The notes beneath the pieces are model-generated. The model was not told the origin of the DNA. It saw nothing but the letters and a program-made list of their open reading frames with translations, and made no database searches. Below, piece by piece: positions 1 through 7,628 of a stretch of 13,519 nt of DNA (positions are counted from its first letter, which is position 1; each line of letters starts with the position of its first letter). This DNA comes from Austwickia sp039812465 (GTDB lineage: Bacteria; Actinomycetota; Actinomycetes; Actinomycetales; Dermatophilaceae). The stretch covers positions 1-13,519 of the forward strand of contig JBDIAS010000085.1 in assembly GCA_039812465.1 (NCBI GenBank). Direction: 5' to 3'. The position numbers were made by a program, and so were the translations under genes.

Positions 1-347
1 AGGACGACTACGCGGCGGCCGGCGTGCCCATGCTGCCCGTGGTCGCCCAGGACGTGGCCGTCGCCCGTCAGATCGTCGTGTACTCGTGGGCCACGGTCGC
101 CACCTCGCTCGCGCTCATTCCGGTCGCCCCGATGGGCTGGCTGTACCTCGTGGCCGCCGCCGTCGCGGGCGCGGTCTTCCTCCTGGAGGCCCACCGGCTG
201 CTCCGGCGGGCCCAGGACCCCGCGAACGAGACCCTGTCCTCGCTGCGCCCGATGCGGTTGTTCCACTACTCGATCAGCTACCTGACGCTGGTGTTCGTGG
301 CGGTCGCCGTCGACCCGCTGCTCTACCTGCCGCTGCCCTGGTCCTGA
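1..347 (+). CDS. ctaB: Protoheme IX farnesyltransferase (heme O synthase), C-terminal part
   Basis: The 5' end is missing; the frame is open from base 3 and stops with TGA at 345-347, leaving about 114 residues. CtaB is an integral membrane UbiA-family prenyltransferase that adds a farnesyl group to heme b to make heme O, the precursor of heme A for aa3-type cytochrome oxidase. The visible part starts with DDYAAAGVPMLPVV, a recognisable CtaB stretch in which the conserved Tyr, Gly, Pro and Met precede a cytoplasmic loop. Three hydrophobic segments follow: around IVVYSWATVATSLALIPVA, GWLYLVAAAVAGAVFLL, and the last one ending in DPLLYLPLPWS. This matches the last three helices of a protein of roughly 300 residues. 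It converges on ctaA, its pathway partner, as is common in Actinomycetota. The family call is firm from the motif, the helix pattern and the neighbour together. Confidence 0.9.
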   Translation, partial: DDYAAAGVPMLPVVAQDVAVARQIVVYSWATVATSLALIPVAPMGWLYLVAAAVAGAVFLLEAHRLLRRAQDPANETLSSLRPMRLFHYSISYLTLVFVAVAVDPLLYLPLPWS

Positions 348-430
348 CGCGCCGGTTGTGATGCGCCGGTCCTGACGCGCCGGCCCCTCCGGTGCACTCG
401 CCGACGGTGCACTCGCCGGGGCCCTCGGTG
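348..430. terminator. Convergent ctaB/ctaA gap with short direct repeats, possible bidirectional terminator
   Basis: This 83-bp gap lies between two converging stop codons. A 14-mer TCCTGACGCGCCGG occurs at 342-355 and 370-383, with a degenerate copy (TGATGCGCCGGT) at 359-370. A 13-mer GGTGCACTCGCCG occurs at 391-403 and 406-418. GGCCCC (382-387) can pair with GGGGCC (418-423), enclosing the second repeat pair. The stem is short and there is no T-run, so the terminator role is inferred mainly from the convergent arrangement. Confidence 0.3.
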
Positions 431-1396
431 CTACGGGATGGCCTGCGCCTCGGCGTCGGCGTCAACCTCGCCGGGTTCGACCCGCCGCGTCGAGAGCACG
501 GCGAAGGTCAGGGCCGCGGTGAGCAGGGCCGATAGCCCCATGTGCGCCAGGACCAGGCCCCACGGGATCTGCAGCGCGTACTGCACGTAGCCCAGCAGCC
601 CCTGCGCGAGGGACAACCCCAGCACGATCGCCCACGGTCGCCACAGCGACGCCGACGAGCCCTCGCGCCGCAGCAGGACGAGCACGGCCACCACCAACAG
701 CACGAACATCCACACCGCCGCGGAGTGCAGCCGCGACGTGACGAGGGGATCGAAGCCGAACCGGATCGGCTCGGTGGCGTCACCGGAGTGCGGCCCCGAC
801 CCGGTCACGGCGGTGCCGAAGACGGTGACCACCGCGAACGCCCCCGCGGTCGCGTACGCCAGGCTGTGCACGCGCGGTGAGACGACGATCCGCCGCGGGC
901 CCTCGCCCTCGTCGTAGCGGCGTAGCAGCCACGCCGAGAACGCGACCAGCGCGACCGACAGCAGGAAGTGCGGGGAGACGGTCTTCGGGTCCAGGCGCGC
1001 GAGCACGATGATGCCGCCGAGCACCGCCTGCGCCACGATCCCCAGCAGGGGCACCGTGGACCACCACACGAAGCGCGGCCGGTGCGGGGCCCACCGCCGC
1101 GCCGCGTAGACGAGCGCGATCGCGGTGAAGCCCAGCACGAACGTCATGAGCCGGTTGCCGAACTCGATGGCGGCGTGGATCCCCTGCTCCTGACCGACGA
1201 CCGGCGTGAACGAGCCGGGCGTGCACTGCGGCCAGGTCGGACAGCCGAGCCCGGACCCCGTCAGGCGGACCAGCCCGCCGGACACGATGATCAGCATCTG
1301 GAGCACCAGGTTCGCCACGAGGATCCGGCGCAGCCAACCGTGGTCAGTCGGCGCGGGGGGACGTGGGCGGCTGACGGCGGTCTCCGAGGTGCTCAC
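431..1396 (-). CDS. ctaA: Heme A synthase (COX15/CtaA family)
   Basis: Complete, 321 residues, GTG start at 1396. CtaA is a polytopic membrane enzyme that oxidises the C8 methyl of heme O to a formyl group, giving heme A. The four histidines expected to bind the two hemes are present at H74 (in HAAIEFGNR, with conserved E78), H143 (SPHFLL), H224 (RLHSAAVW) and H285 (LAHMGLSA). The first extracellular loop has GGLVRLTGSGLGC followed by a cysteine pair, C52 and C58, like the redox-active pair of Bacillus CtaA. About eight hydrophobic segments alternate with Arg-rich cytoplasmic loops. The N-terminal 20 residues and the acidic C-terminal tail are low-complexity and probably disordered. It converges on ctaB and diverges from the etf genes, so it is likely transcribed from its own promoter in 1397-1650. 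Family assignment is secure. Confidence 0.95.
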   Translation of the reverse strand: MSTSETAVSRPRPPAPTDHGWLRRILVANLVLQMLIIVSGGLVRLTGSGLGCPTWPQCTPGSFTPVVGQEQGIHAAIEFGNRLMTFVLGFTAIALVYAARRWAPHRPRFVWWSTVPLLGIVAQAVLGGIIVLARLDPKTVSPHFLLSVALVAFSAWLLRRYDEGEGPRRIVVSPRVHSLAYATAGAFAVVTVFGTAVTGSGPHSGDATEPIRFGFDPLVTSRLHSAAVWMFVLLVVAVLVLLRREGSSASLWRPWAIVLGLSLAQGLLGYVQYALQIPWGLVLAHMGLSALLTAALTFAVLSTRRVEPGEVDADAEAQAIP

Positions 1397-1408
1397 CGCA
1401 CCACCCTA
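1397..1408 (-). promoter_or_regulatory. Candidate -10 (TAGGGT) placing the ctaA transcript start at its GTG codon
   Basis: Read on the minus strand, TAGGGT occupies 1408-1403 and matches the actinobacterial TANNNT -10 pattern. It is followed by six bases and then the GTG start at 1396. That is the spacing expected for a leaderless mRNA, which is common in this phylum. The same bases (AGGGTGG) could instead serve as a weak ribosome-binding site. No good -35 hexamer was found at 16-18 bp, so the call is tentative. Confidence 0.35.
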
Positions 1409-1650
1409 GACCGCGCGCCCGACGGTGACGCGCGCCCGGTCTCGCGCGCTCGCCAGGTGGTCCGGCCCTGGTGGGGGCGGCGGCAGCGCGACGGAAGTTA
1501 CCGACGGGTTCGACGAATTCGCCCGACTTCGCCTGGCCGGAAGGTGGCCCGGGCTTCGCTTCGGCCGCTAGGGTCACTGCTGATAACTGCCCGAACCGAC
1601 ACGGCTCCCGGGATGGCGGGATTCCCGCAGCCGGCGAGAACAGGTGGCCC
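1409..1650 (+). promoter_or_regulatory. Divergent ctaA-etfB intergenic region with possible etfB promoter and operator
   Basis: This is the only sizeable upstream region for the etf-to-synthase gene run. Candidate -10 elements are TAGGGT (1569-1574) and GATAAC (1582-1587); neither has a convincing -35. Downstream, in what would be the etfB leader, two inverted repeats sit side by side: the 8-bp palindrome TCCCGGGA (1606-1613) and GCGGGA-T-TCCCGC (1616-1628), which has perfect 6-bp arms. They share the GGGA/TCCC core. They could form an operator pair for a repressor or a small RNA hairpin before the ribosome-binding site. The promoter function is inferred from position. Confidence 0.35.
1642..1647 (+). 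promoter_or_regulatory. Ribosome-binding site that sets the etfB start
   Basis: AGGTGG lies 3 nt before the ATG at 1651. The spacing is short but the purine-rich match is clear. The protein beginning MKIAVLVKYVPEP fits the conserved EtfB amino terminus exactly, so the in-frame upstream GTG at 1471 is unlikely to be used. Confidence 0.55.
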
Positions 1651-2430
1651 ATGAAGATCGCAGTCCTCGTCAAGTACGTCCCGGAGCCCACGGCGGCGTG
1701 GTCGTTCACGCCCGACTTCACCCTTGATCGCGACGCGGTCGAGGGGCGTTTGAGCGAGTTGGACGAGTACGCCGTGGAGCAGGCGGTGCGCCTGGTCGAG
1801 GGCGGGCTGGACGCCGAGATCACGTACATCACCGTGGGCCCTGCCCGCGCGGTGGACGGCCTGCGCAAGGCGCTGGCGATCGGTGGCCAGGGCGCGGTCC
1901 ACGTCCTCGACGACGGCATCGCCGGCTCCGACGCCCTCGGCACCTCCCGGGTGCTGGCCGCGGCGCTGGAGAAGGTGGGCTTCGACCTGGTGCTGGCCGG
2001 GATGGCCTCGACGGACGCGGAGATGTCCGTCGTGCCCGCGATGGTGGCCGACCGGCTCGGGATCAACCAGGCGACGTTCGCCGGGGAGCTGAGCGTGGCC
2101 GACGGCGCGGTGAGCATCCGCCGGGAGAGCGACGCCGAGTCGATCACCGCGTCGGCGGCGCTGCCGGCGCTGGTGAGCGTGACCGACCAGACGCCCGAGG
2201 CGCGCTACCCGGCGTTCAAGGCGATCATGGGCGCCAAGAAGAAGAAGGTGACCACGCTGACCCTGGCCGACCTCGGCGTGGACCCCGGCACCGTCGGCGC
2301 GGGCGCCGCGCTCACGCAGGTGTTGTCGCTGGAGCCGGAGCCCGGCCGGGCCGCCGGCGAGGTCGTGGAGGACGACGGCAGCGGCGGCGTCCAGATCGCC
2401 GACTTCCTGGCCGCTCGAGGCCTGCTGTAA
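1651..2430 (+). CDS. etfB: Electron transfer flavoprotein, beta subunit
   Basis: Complete, 259 residues, the usual length for the family. With EtfA it forms the soluble ETF heterodimer, which takes electrons from acyl-CoA dehydrogenases and delivers them to a membrane ETF:quinone oxidoreductase. The sequence shows the N-terminal strand MKIAVLVKYVPEP, the nucleotide-binding segment AGMASTDAEMSVVPAMVADRLG (split by A117 and G137), and the signature region RYPAFKAIMGAKKKK at about residues 185-199, which corresponds to the ETF-beta recognition and AMP-binding loop. ATG 1651 was chosen because it follows AGGTGG and restores the conserved start. It is followed 31 bp later by etfA, so the two are almost certainly cotranscribed. 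I see no feature that separates a bifurcating (FixA-type) from an ordinary ETF with certainty; the acyl-CoA dehydrogenase and Fe-S quinone reductase downstream favour the ordinary type. Confidence 0.95.
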   Translation: MKIAVLVKYVPEPTAAWSFTPDFTLDRDAVEGRLSELDEYAVEQAVRLVEGGLDAEITYITVGPARAVDGLRKALAIGGQGAVHVLDDGIAGSDALGTSRVLAAALEKVGFDLVLAGMASTDAEMSVVPAMVADRLGINQATFAGELSVADGAVSIRRESDAESITASAALPALVSVTDQTPEARYPAFKAIMGAKKKKVTTLTLADLGVDPGTVGAGAALTQVLSLEPEPGRAAGEVVEDDGSGGVQIADFLAARGLL

Positions 2431-2461
2431 GAGACCCCCGATCGTTTCAGGAGAGCTACTG

Positions 2462-3424
2462 ATGTCACAGGTTCTAGTTCTGGCGGAGCTCACCGGCTCG
2501 GGGGTCCGCAAGGCCACCTTGGAGCTGCTCACGTTCGCCCGACGGTTGGGCGAGCCCGCCGCGGTGGTGTGCGGAGACGCACCCGACGAGGCGGTCGCGA
2601 CCCTCGCGGAGTACGGGGCGGCCACGGTCTACACCGTCGCCGGTTCGGAGTTTTCCTCGCATCTGTCGCTGCCCGTGGCCGAGGCGCTCGTCGCGGTCGC
2701 GGGCCAGGCGTCGCCGTCGGCGATCCTGGTGACCAGCGGCCCGGACGGCAAGGACGTCGCAGCCCGCGTGGCGGTGCGCCTGGACGCGGGGATCATCACC
2801 GACGCGGTCGACCTCGATCTGCAGGACGGCCAGGTCGTGGCCACCCAGAGCGTGGTCAACGGGTCCTACCGGGCCCGCACGAAGATCACCAGCGGCGTGG
2901 CGGTCCTCACCGTCCGGCCGAACTCGGTCACGGCCGAGGCGGCCCCTGCGGCGGGCTCCGTGGTGGAGGTTCCGGTCTCCTTCAGCGCGGCCGCCACCGG
3001 CACGGCCGTCGACGGCCGCAACCCGAAGGAGTCCACGGGCCGCCCGGACCTGACCGACGCGGCGATCGTGATCGCCGGCGGGCGCGGCGTCGGAACCCAG
3101 GAGGGTTTCGCCCTGGTCGAGGCGCTCGCGGACGCCCTCGGGGCGGCCGTGGGCGCGACCCGCGCGGTCACGGACCTCGACTGGGCGGCACACGACCTGC
3201 AGATCGGCCAGACGGGCAAGACGGTGTCCCCGACCCTCTACGTGGCGGCCGGGATCTCCGGGTCGATCCAGCACAGGGCCGGCATGCAGTCCTCCAAGAC
3301 CATCGTGGCGATCAACAAGGACCCGAAGGCGCCCATCTTCGCCGTCAGCGACTTCGGCGTGGTCGGGGACCTGCACAAGGTCATCCCTGCGCTGATCGAG
3401 CAGGCCAACACCCGCAAGGCGTGA
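2462..3424 (+). CDS. etfA: Electron transfer flavoprotein, alpha subunit
   Basis: Complete, 320 residues, normal length. AGGAGAG at 2449-2455 gives a good ribosome-binding site 6 nt before the ATG. The N-terminal domain (about 1-185) has the Rossmann-like fold typical of ETF-alpha, and the C-terminal domain (about 190-318) binds FAD. In the latter, GGRGVGTQEGF (about 207-216), DLQIGQTGKTVSP (about 245-257), LYVAAGISGSIQH (about 259-271) and IVAINKDPKAPIF (about 281-293) are the standard FAD-contact motifs, with the SxQH segment facing the flavin. It partners EtfB from the gene 31 bp upstream. A strong hairpin follows 16 bp after its stop codon, which may separate expression of etfBA from the genes downstream. 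Confidence 0.96.
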   Translation: MSQVLVLAELTGSGVRKATLELLTFARRLGEPAAVVCGDAPDEAVATLAEYGAATVYTVAGSEFSSHLSLPVAEALVAVAGQASPSAILVTSGPDGKDVAARVAVRLDAGIITDAVDLDLQDGQVVATQSVVNGSYRARTKITSGVAVLTVRPNSVTAEAAPAAGSVVEVPVSFSAAATGTAVDGRNPKESTGRPDLTDAAIVIAGGRGVGTQEGFALVEALADALGAAVGATRAVTDLDWAAHDLQIGQTGKTVSPTLYVAAGISGSIQHRAGMQSSKTIVAINKDPKAPIFAVSDFGVVGDLHKVIPALIEQANTRKA

Positions 3425-3440
3425 GCCGTCACCGCGGGAA

Positions 3441-3482
3441 GCGCCGCCCCCTCGCGCCGTCGCCGGCGCGGTGGGGCGGCGC
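3441..3482 (+). terminator. Large GC-rich hairpin between etfA and the Fe-S reductase gene (terminator or attenuator)
   Basis: GCGCCGCCCC (3441-3450) and GGGGCGGCGC (3473-3482) are a perfect 10-bp inverted repeat. Inside it, CGCGCCG (3453-3459) pairs perfectly with CGGCGCG (3464-3470) around a 4-nt loop TCGC. A 2-nt internal mismatch separates the two stems. No T-run follows, as is usual for high-GC actinobacterial terminators. It sits wholly between the etfA stop (3424) and the next start (3541), and all genes here point the same way, so partial termination or mRNA 3'-end protection of etfBA are both plausible. Confidence 0.7.
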
Positions 3483-3540
3483 ACCCGTCGCGGCTCGCTC
3501 CGATCTCCCCATCTCGCCCCACCGTTCCTGAGAGGCGGAC

Positions 3541-5775
3541 ATGTACGCGGTACGACTGATCCTGGGCATCCTGATCGTGGTGGTCGGGCTGACCCTCGCC
3601 GGCCGCCGGCTCGCCTACCTGTATCGGGTCGGCACGCTCGGCCAGCGCGTCGAGCCGTGGCGCATGCCAGCCGCCGGGGAGGCGATCAAGGCCGAGCTGG
3701 TGGAGGTGGCGGCGCAACGCAAGCTGCTGCGCTGGACGGCGCCCGGTCTCGCTCACGCGGCGGTGTTCTGGGGCTTCTGCGTCCTCTTGCTGACGATCGT
3801 GGAAGCGTTCGGGGCGATCTTCAACCCCACCTTCCAGATCCCGATCATCGGCAACTGGCCCGCGCTGGGCTTCATCCAGGACCTGTTCGCGCTGCTGTGC
3901 GTGGCCGCAGTGGTCGCGTTTGCCGTGATCCGGTTCCGCGAGGCCCCCAAGGACCAGGGGCGCGGGTCCCGGTTCTTCGGCAGCCACCTCGGGCCGGCCT
4001 GGATCGTGCTGCTGGGCATCGTCGGCGTCGTCGTCACCGTGCTGCTCACCAGGGCCACTCAGATCAACGCCCAGGGGGTGGGGGAGGTCCACGAGGACGG
4101 CTCCCGGCCGCTGGCCTTCCTGGAGGGGGCGTTCGCCTCCCAGGGGCTCGCCCGCCTCTTCGCCCCCCTCGGTCGGCACACCAACGAGGTGCTGGAGACG
4201 GTCTTCCTGCTGCTCGGCCTGCTCGTCCTTCTCGCATTCGTCGTGTTCGTGACGTACAGCAAGCACCTGCACATCCTGACGTCGCTGCCGAACGTCGCGT
4301 TCGCCCGCCGGCCCATCGCGCTCGGCGCGGTGCCGATGATCCACGTCGACGGCCAGCCCGTCGACCTGGACTCCATGGACGACCTCGACGAGGACGCTCC
4401 TCTCGGGGTGGGCAAGGTCGAGGACTTCACCTGGAAGGGCCTGCTCGACTTCGCCACCTGCACCGAGTGCGGCCGGTGCCAGAGCCAGTGCCCGGCCTGG
4501 AACACCGACAAACCGCTGTCGCCCAAGCTGCTGATCATGGCGCTGCGCGATCACACCCTGGCCAAGGCGCCGTACCTGCTGGCGACCGCCGACGAGGACG
4601 GCCACCGACCCGGCGCGCCCGCCGAGGCCGCCGCGGAGGCGGAGCGCCCGCTGGTGGGCCCCGAGGGCGACGAGACGATGCGGATCGACGAGCACGGCGT
4701 GCACGGCGAGGGCGTCATCCCGTTCGACGTGCTGTGGTCCTGCACGACCTGCGGCGCCTGCGTCGAGCAGTGCCCCGTGGACATCGAGCACGTCGACCAC
4801 ATCGTCGACATGCGCCGTTACCAGGTGCTGATGGAGTCCGCCTTCCCCGAGGAGGCGGCGCTGATGCTCAACGGCCTGGAGCACGCCGGCGACCCGTGGG
4901 GCCGCGGGGCCCGGCAGCGGATGGACTGGGCCGCCCCGCTGGACTTCGAGGTCCGGGTCTTCGGGGCGGACGGGGAGGAGAAGATCCCCGACGACGTGGA
5001 CTACCTCTTCTGGGTCGGCTGCGCGGGTTCCCTGGACGACGCCGCCCAGCGGACGACCCGCGCGGTGGCGACGCTGCTGCACGAGGCGGGCGTCGAGTTC
5101 ATGGTGCTGGGCGAGGGGGAGACCTGCACCGGCGACCCGGCCCGGCGCGCGGGGCACGAGTTCCTCTTCCAGATGCTGGCCCAGCAGAACATCGAGACCC
5201 TCAACGAGGTCGGGGCGAAGCGCATCGTGGTCACCTGCGCGCACTGTTTCAACACGATCGCGAACGAGTACCCGCAGCTCGGCGGTCACTACGAGGTCGT
5301 ACACCACACGACGTTGCTGGCCCAGCTGGTCGCCGACGGGCGGCTCACCCCGCTGCAGCCCGTACACTCGTCGGTCACGTACCACGACCCGTGCTACCTC
5401 GGCCGGCACAACCGGATCTTCAACCCGCCGCGCGAGGTGCTCGGCGCCGTCCCCGGCCTGGAGCTGACCGAGCTGCCGCGCAACCGCGAGCGGTCGTTCT
5501 GCTGCGGGGCCGGCGGCGCCCGGATGTGGATGGATGAGAACCTCGGCCGCCGCATCAACATCGACCGCACCGACGAGGCCCTGGCGCTGTCGCCCGGGCT
5601 CATCACCGCCGCCTGCCCGTGGTGCATCACGATGCTCGACGACGGGCTCAAGCAGCGCCGCCTCGAGGGTGCCGCCGACGAATCGGTCCAGGTGACCGAC
5701 GTCGCCGAGCTCCTGCTGGCGAGCGTCAAACCCGAGGCCACGGAGATCACCCCCACCGCCCCGAAGAACGCCTGA
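3541..5775 (+). CDS. etfD: Membrane iron-sulfur ETF:quinone oxidoreductase, EtfD type (heterodisulfide-reductase-like)
   Basis: Complete, 744 residues; AGAGGCGG (3531-3538) precedes the ATG. The N-terminal part has about five membrane segments (near residues 3-22, 70-90, 110-131, 151-171, 220-240) with histidines H72, H149, H213, H242 and H244 that could bind heme b, as in NarI-like subunits. A cytoplasmic ferredoxin-like part carries two CxxCxxCxxxCP sites: C307/C310/C313/C317 and C401/C404/C407/C411. Two CCG (cysteine-rich, HdrB-like) domains follow, with C494, C566/C569, C618, CCG at 654-656 and C692/C695. This order matches the M. tuberculosis Rv0338c (EtfD) family, which is known to reoxidise ETF and pass electrons to menaquinone. 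Its position directly after etfBA and before an acyl-CoA dehydrogenase supports that role. An acidic, Ala-rich stretch (about 345-385) separates the two ferredoxin motifs. A generic Fe-S oxidoreductase is the alternative. Confidence 0.85.
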   Translation: MYAVRLILGILIVVVGLTLAGRRLAYLYRVGTLGQRVEPWRMPAAGEAIKAELVEVAAQRKLLRWTAPGLAHAAVFWGFCVLLLTIVEAFGAIFNPTFQIPIIGNWPALGFIQDLFALLCVAAVVAFAVIRFREAPKDQGRGSRFFGSHLGPAWIVLLGIVGVVVTVLLTRATQINAQGVGEVHEDGSRPLAFLEGAFASQGLARLFAPLGRHTNEVLETVFLLLGLLVLLAFVVFVTYSKHLHILTSLPNVAFARRPIALGAVPMIHVDGQPVDLDSMDDLDEDAPLGVGKVEDFTWKGLLDFATCTECGRCQSQCPAWNTDKPLSPKLLIMALRDHTLAKAPYLLATADEDGHRPGAPAEAAAEAERPLVGPEGDETMRIDEHGVHGEGVIPFDVLWSCTTCGACVEQCPVDIEHVDHIVDMRRYQVLMESAFPEEAALMLNGLEHAGDPWGRGARQRMDWAAPLDFEVRVFGADGEEKIPDDVDYLFWVGCAGSLDDAAQRTTRAVATLLHEAGVEFMVLGEGETCTGDPARRAGHEFLFQMLAQQNIETLNEVGAKRIVVTCAHCFNTIANEYPQLGGHYEVVHHTTLLAQLVADGRLTPLQPVHSSVTYHDPCYLGRHNRIFNPPREVLGAVPGLELTELPRNRERSFCCGAGGARMWMDENLGRRINIDRTDEALALSPGLITAACPWCITMLDDGLKQRRLEGAADESVQVTDVAELLLASVKPEATEITPTAPKNA

Positions 5776-5848
5776 GCACGACGCGACACCGACCGCTCCC
5801 GAACGCACCTGAGCGACGCACCGCCTGACGAAAGAGGGACCAGCTGCC

Positions 5849-7543
5849 ATGACCGACCAGAGCACCGGCCACACCCTGGGCGCGGGACTCGACCTCGCCT
5901 CCCTGAACCTGATGCTGGAGGCGCTCGTCGACTTCACCGAGGAGTCCCTGACCCCGGAACTGCAGCTCGACCTCGACCACGAGGACCGCTGCCCCGAGGA
6001 CATCGTCCGGGCCATGTCCGACCCGGAGATCCTCGGGGTGCAGCTGGTCTTCATCCCTGAGGCGTACGGGGGACTCGACGGCGGAGCGTTCGACTCCTAT
6101 CGGGTGTGCGAGGTGATGGCCCGCAAGGACATCGGGCTCGCGACCGCTGTGTTCGCGACGTTCCTCGGCTCGGACCCGATCGTGGTCGGCGCGACCGAGG
6201 AGCAGAAGATGGACTGGCTCGGCGCGATCGCCGAGCAGGGCGTGGTCTTCGCGTACGGCGCCACCGAACCGGAGGCCGGCTCGGACCTCGGCGCCATGTC
6301 GACCACGGCCACCCCGGTCACCGGGGAGGACGGCGAGATCACCGGCTACCGGATCACCGGGCGCAAGCAGTGGATCTCCAACGGGTCCATCGCGGACTTC
6401 TCCACGATCCTCGCGCTCACGCCGGAGGGCCCGACGTGGTTCGTGGTCGCGAAGGGCACCGAGGGCTTCAGCGCGGCCCCCCCGGAGGACAAGCACGGCC
6501 TGCGCCTGTCCAACACCGCCGCCCTCGTGCTCGACGACGTCGAGGTCCCGGCCTACAACCTGATCGGCGGGGTGCCCGGCAAGGGCCTCGTCCAGGCCCA
6601 GATGGTGTTCGGCTACACCCGCCTGATGGTGGCCGCATTCGGCCTCGGCGGCGGCTGGGAGGCGCTCGACCGCGCGATCGACTACTCCAAGCAGCGCGAA
6701 CAGGGCGGCAGCCCCCTCTCGGAGAAGCAGGGCTTCGTCCACAAGCTGATCGTCCCGCACGCCGTCCGACTGGAGGCGTCCCGGGCGTACATCGAGTACA
6801 CGGCCGACAAGATCGACAGCGGTTTCGGCGAGAACGGCGCGATGAACACCGAGGGCGCGATCGCCAAGTACCTGGCGACCGTCTTCGGGAACGCCGCCGC
6901 GGACGACGCGATCCAGGCCCACGGCGGGTACGGCTACACCCGCCCGTACGTCGTGGAGAAGGTCAAGCGCGACGTCCGGATCACGACGATCTACGAGGGC
7001 ACCTCCGAGATCCTGGAGATGACCGTCGCGCGGGACCGCTGGCAGCAACACCTGAAGTCCGGCTTCCGCTATTACGCGGAGGCGGCCGGGGCGATGAACC
7101 AGCTGCACGCGCGCCACCCGCAGGTCGGCGCCGACGTGGCGGCGCTCGCCCTGAGCAGCCTCAACGTGATCTTCGAGGCCGCCCGCACGGCGCGGCTCAC
7201 CCGCAACCAGCACGTCCTCTTCCGCCTCGGCGAGCTGGCCTGCTTCGCCGAGGCCGCCGCCGTGTTCTGCGAGCGCGCGGTCGCCGCCGTGGAGGGCACC
7301 AGCCACGAGAAGTCCCCCCGGCGCTTCAACGCAGAGGCGCTCACGCTGATGGCCCGCGTGTTCGCGCGCGACGCCGCGCAGAAGGTCGCGCAGGAGGGGA
7401 TCCGCTGGGTGGCCTCGGCCGCCGAGCCGGGCAGCCCCGCGATCGCCGCCTTGGCCGCGATCCCGTCGGAGCAGATCCGGGCCGCGCAGGCCGGGGCGCT
7501 CGCCGACATGGATCGCGTCGCGGACATCCTCTACCAGCGCTGA
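5849..7543 (+). CDS. Acyl-CoA dehydrogenase, long form with C-terminal extension
   Basis: Complete, 564 residues; GAGGGA (5834-5839) lies 9 nt before the ATG. It is an FAD flavoenzyme that introduces a trans-2 double bond into an acyl-CoA (or acyl-carrier) thioester and passes electrons to ETF. The FAD/substrate motif YGATEPEAGSDLGAMS is at 136-151 and KQWISNGS at 173-180. The flavin-interface segment QAHGGYGYTRPYVVEK is at 356-371, and IYEGTSEI contains the expected catalytic base E383. Single-domain family members are about 380-400 residues; the extra helical region (about 391-564) resembles the C-terminal domain of very-long-chain (VLCAD-like) enzymes, some of which are membrane-associated and prefer long chains. 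It stands 73 bp after the EtfD-type gene and 100 bp before the megasynthase, so a role in desaturating or degrading a long acyl chain is likely. The exact substrate cannot be read from sequence. Confidence 0.93.
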   Translation: MTDQSTGHTLGAGLDLASLNLMLEALVDFTEESLTPELQLDLDHEDRCPEDIVRAMSDPEILGVQLVFIPEAYGGLDGGAFDSYRVCEVMARKDIGLATAVFATFLGSDPIVVGATEEQKMDWLGAIAEQGVVFAYGATEPEAGSDLGAMSTTATPVTGEDGEITGYRITGRKQWISNGSIADFSTILALTPEGPTWFVVAKGTEGFSAAPPEDKHGLRLSNTAALVLDDVEVPAYNLIGGVPGKGLVQAQMVFGYTRLMVAAFGLGGGWEALDRAIDYSKQREQGGSPLSEKQGFVHKLIVPHAVRLEASRAYIEYTADKIDSGFGENGAMNTEGAIAKYLATVFGNAAADDAIQAHGGYGYTRPYVVEKVKRDVRITTIYEGTSEILEMTVARDRWQQHLKSGFRYYAEAAGAMNQLHARHPQVGADVAALALSSLNVIFEAARTARLTRNQHVLFRLGELACFAEAAAVFCERAVAAVEGTSHEKSPRRFNAEALTLMARVFARDAAQKVAQEGIRWVASAAEPGSPAIAALAAIPSEQIRAAQAGALADMDRVADILYQR

Positions 7544-7628
7544 CGCGCCCAGCCCACCGCCGTACGAACTCGCGGGAGACGCGCCGCGCTCCCCGGGTTC
7601 CCCGCAGAACCACCGACGACCCAGCATC

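Noticed and set aside
1471..1650. N-terminal extension of etfB from the upstream GTG
   Set aside because: The extra 60 residues have no family match, while ATG 1651 has a ribosome-binding site and begins the conserved MKIAVLVKYVPEP.
3238..6054. 938-residue open frame on the minus strand
   Set aside because: It lies antisense to etfA, the EtfD-type gene and the ACAD gene, all of which have clear motifs. Its product is Arg/Gly/His-rich low-complexity sequence, as expected when high-GC3 codons are read in reverse.
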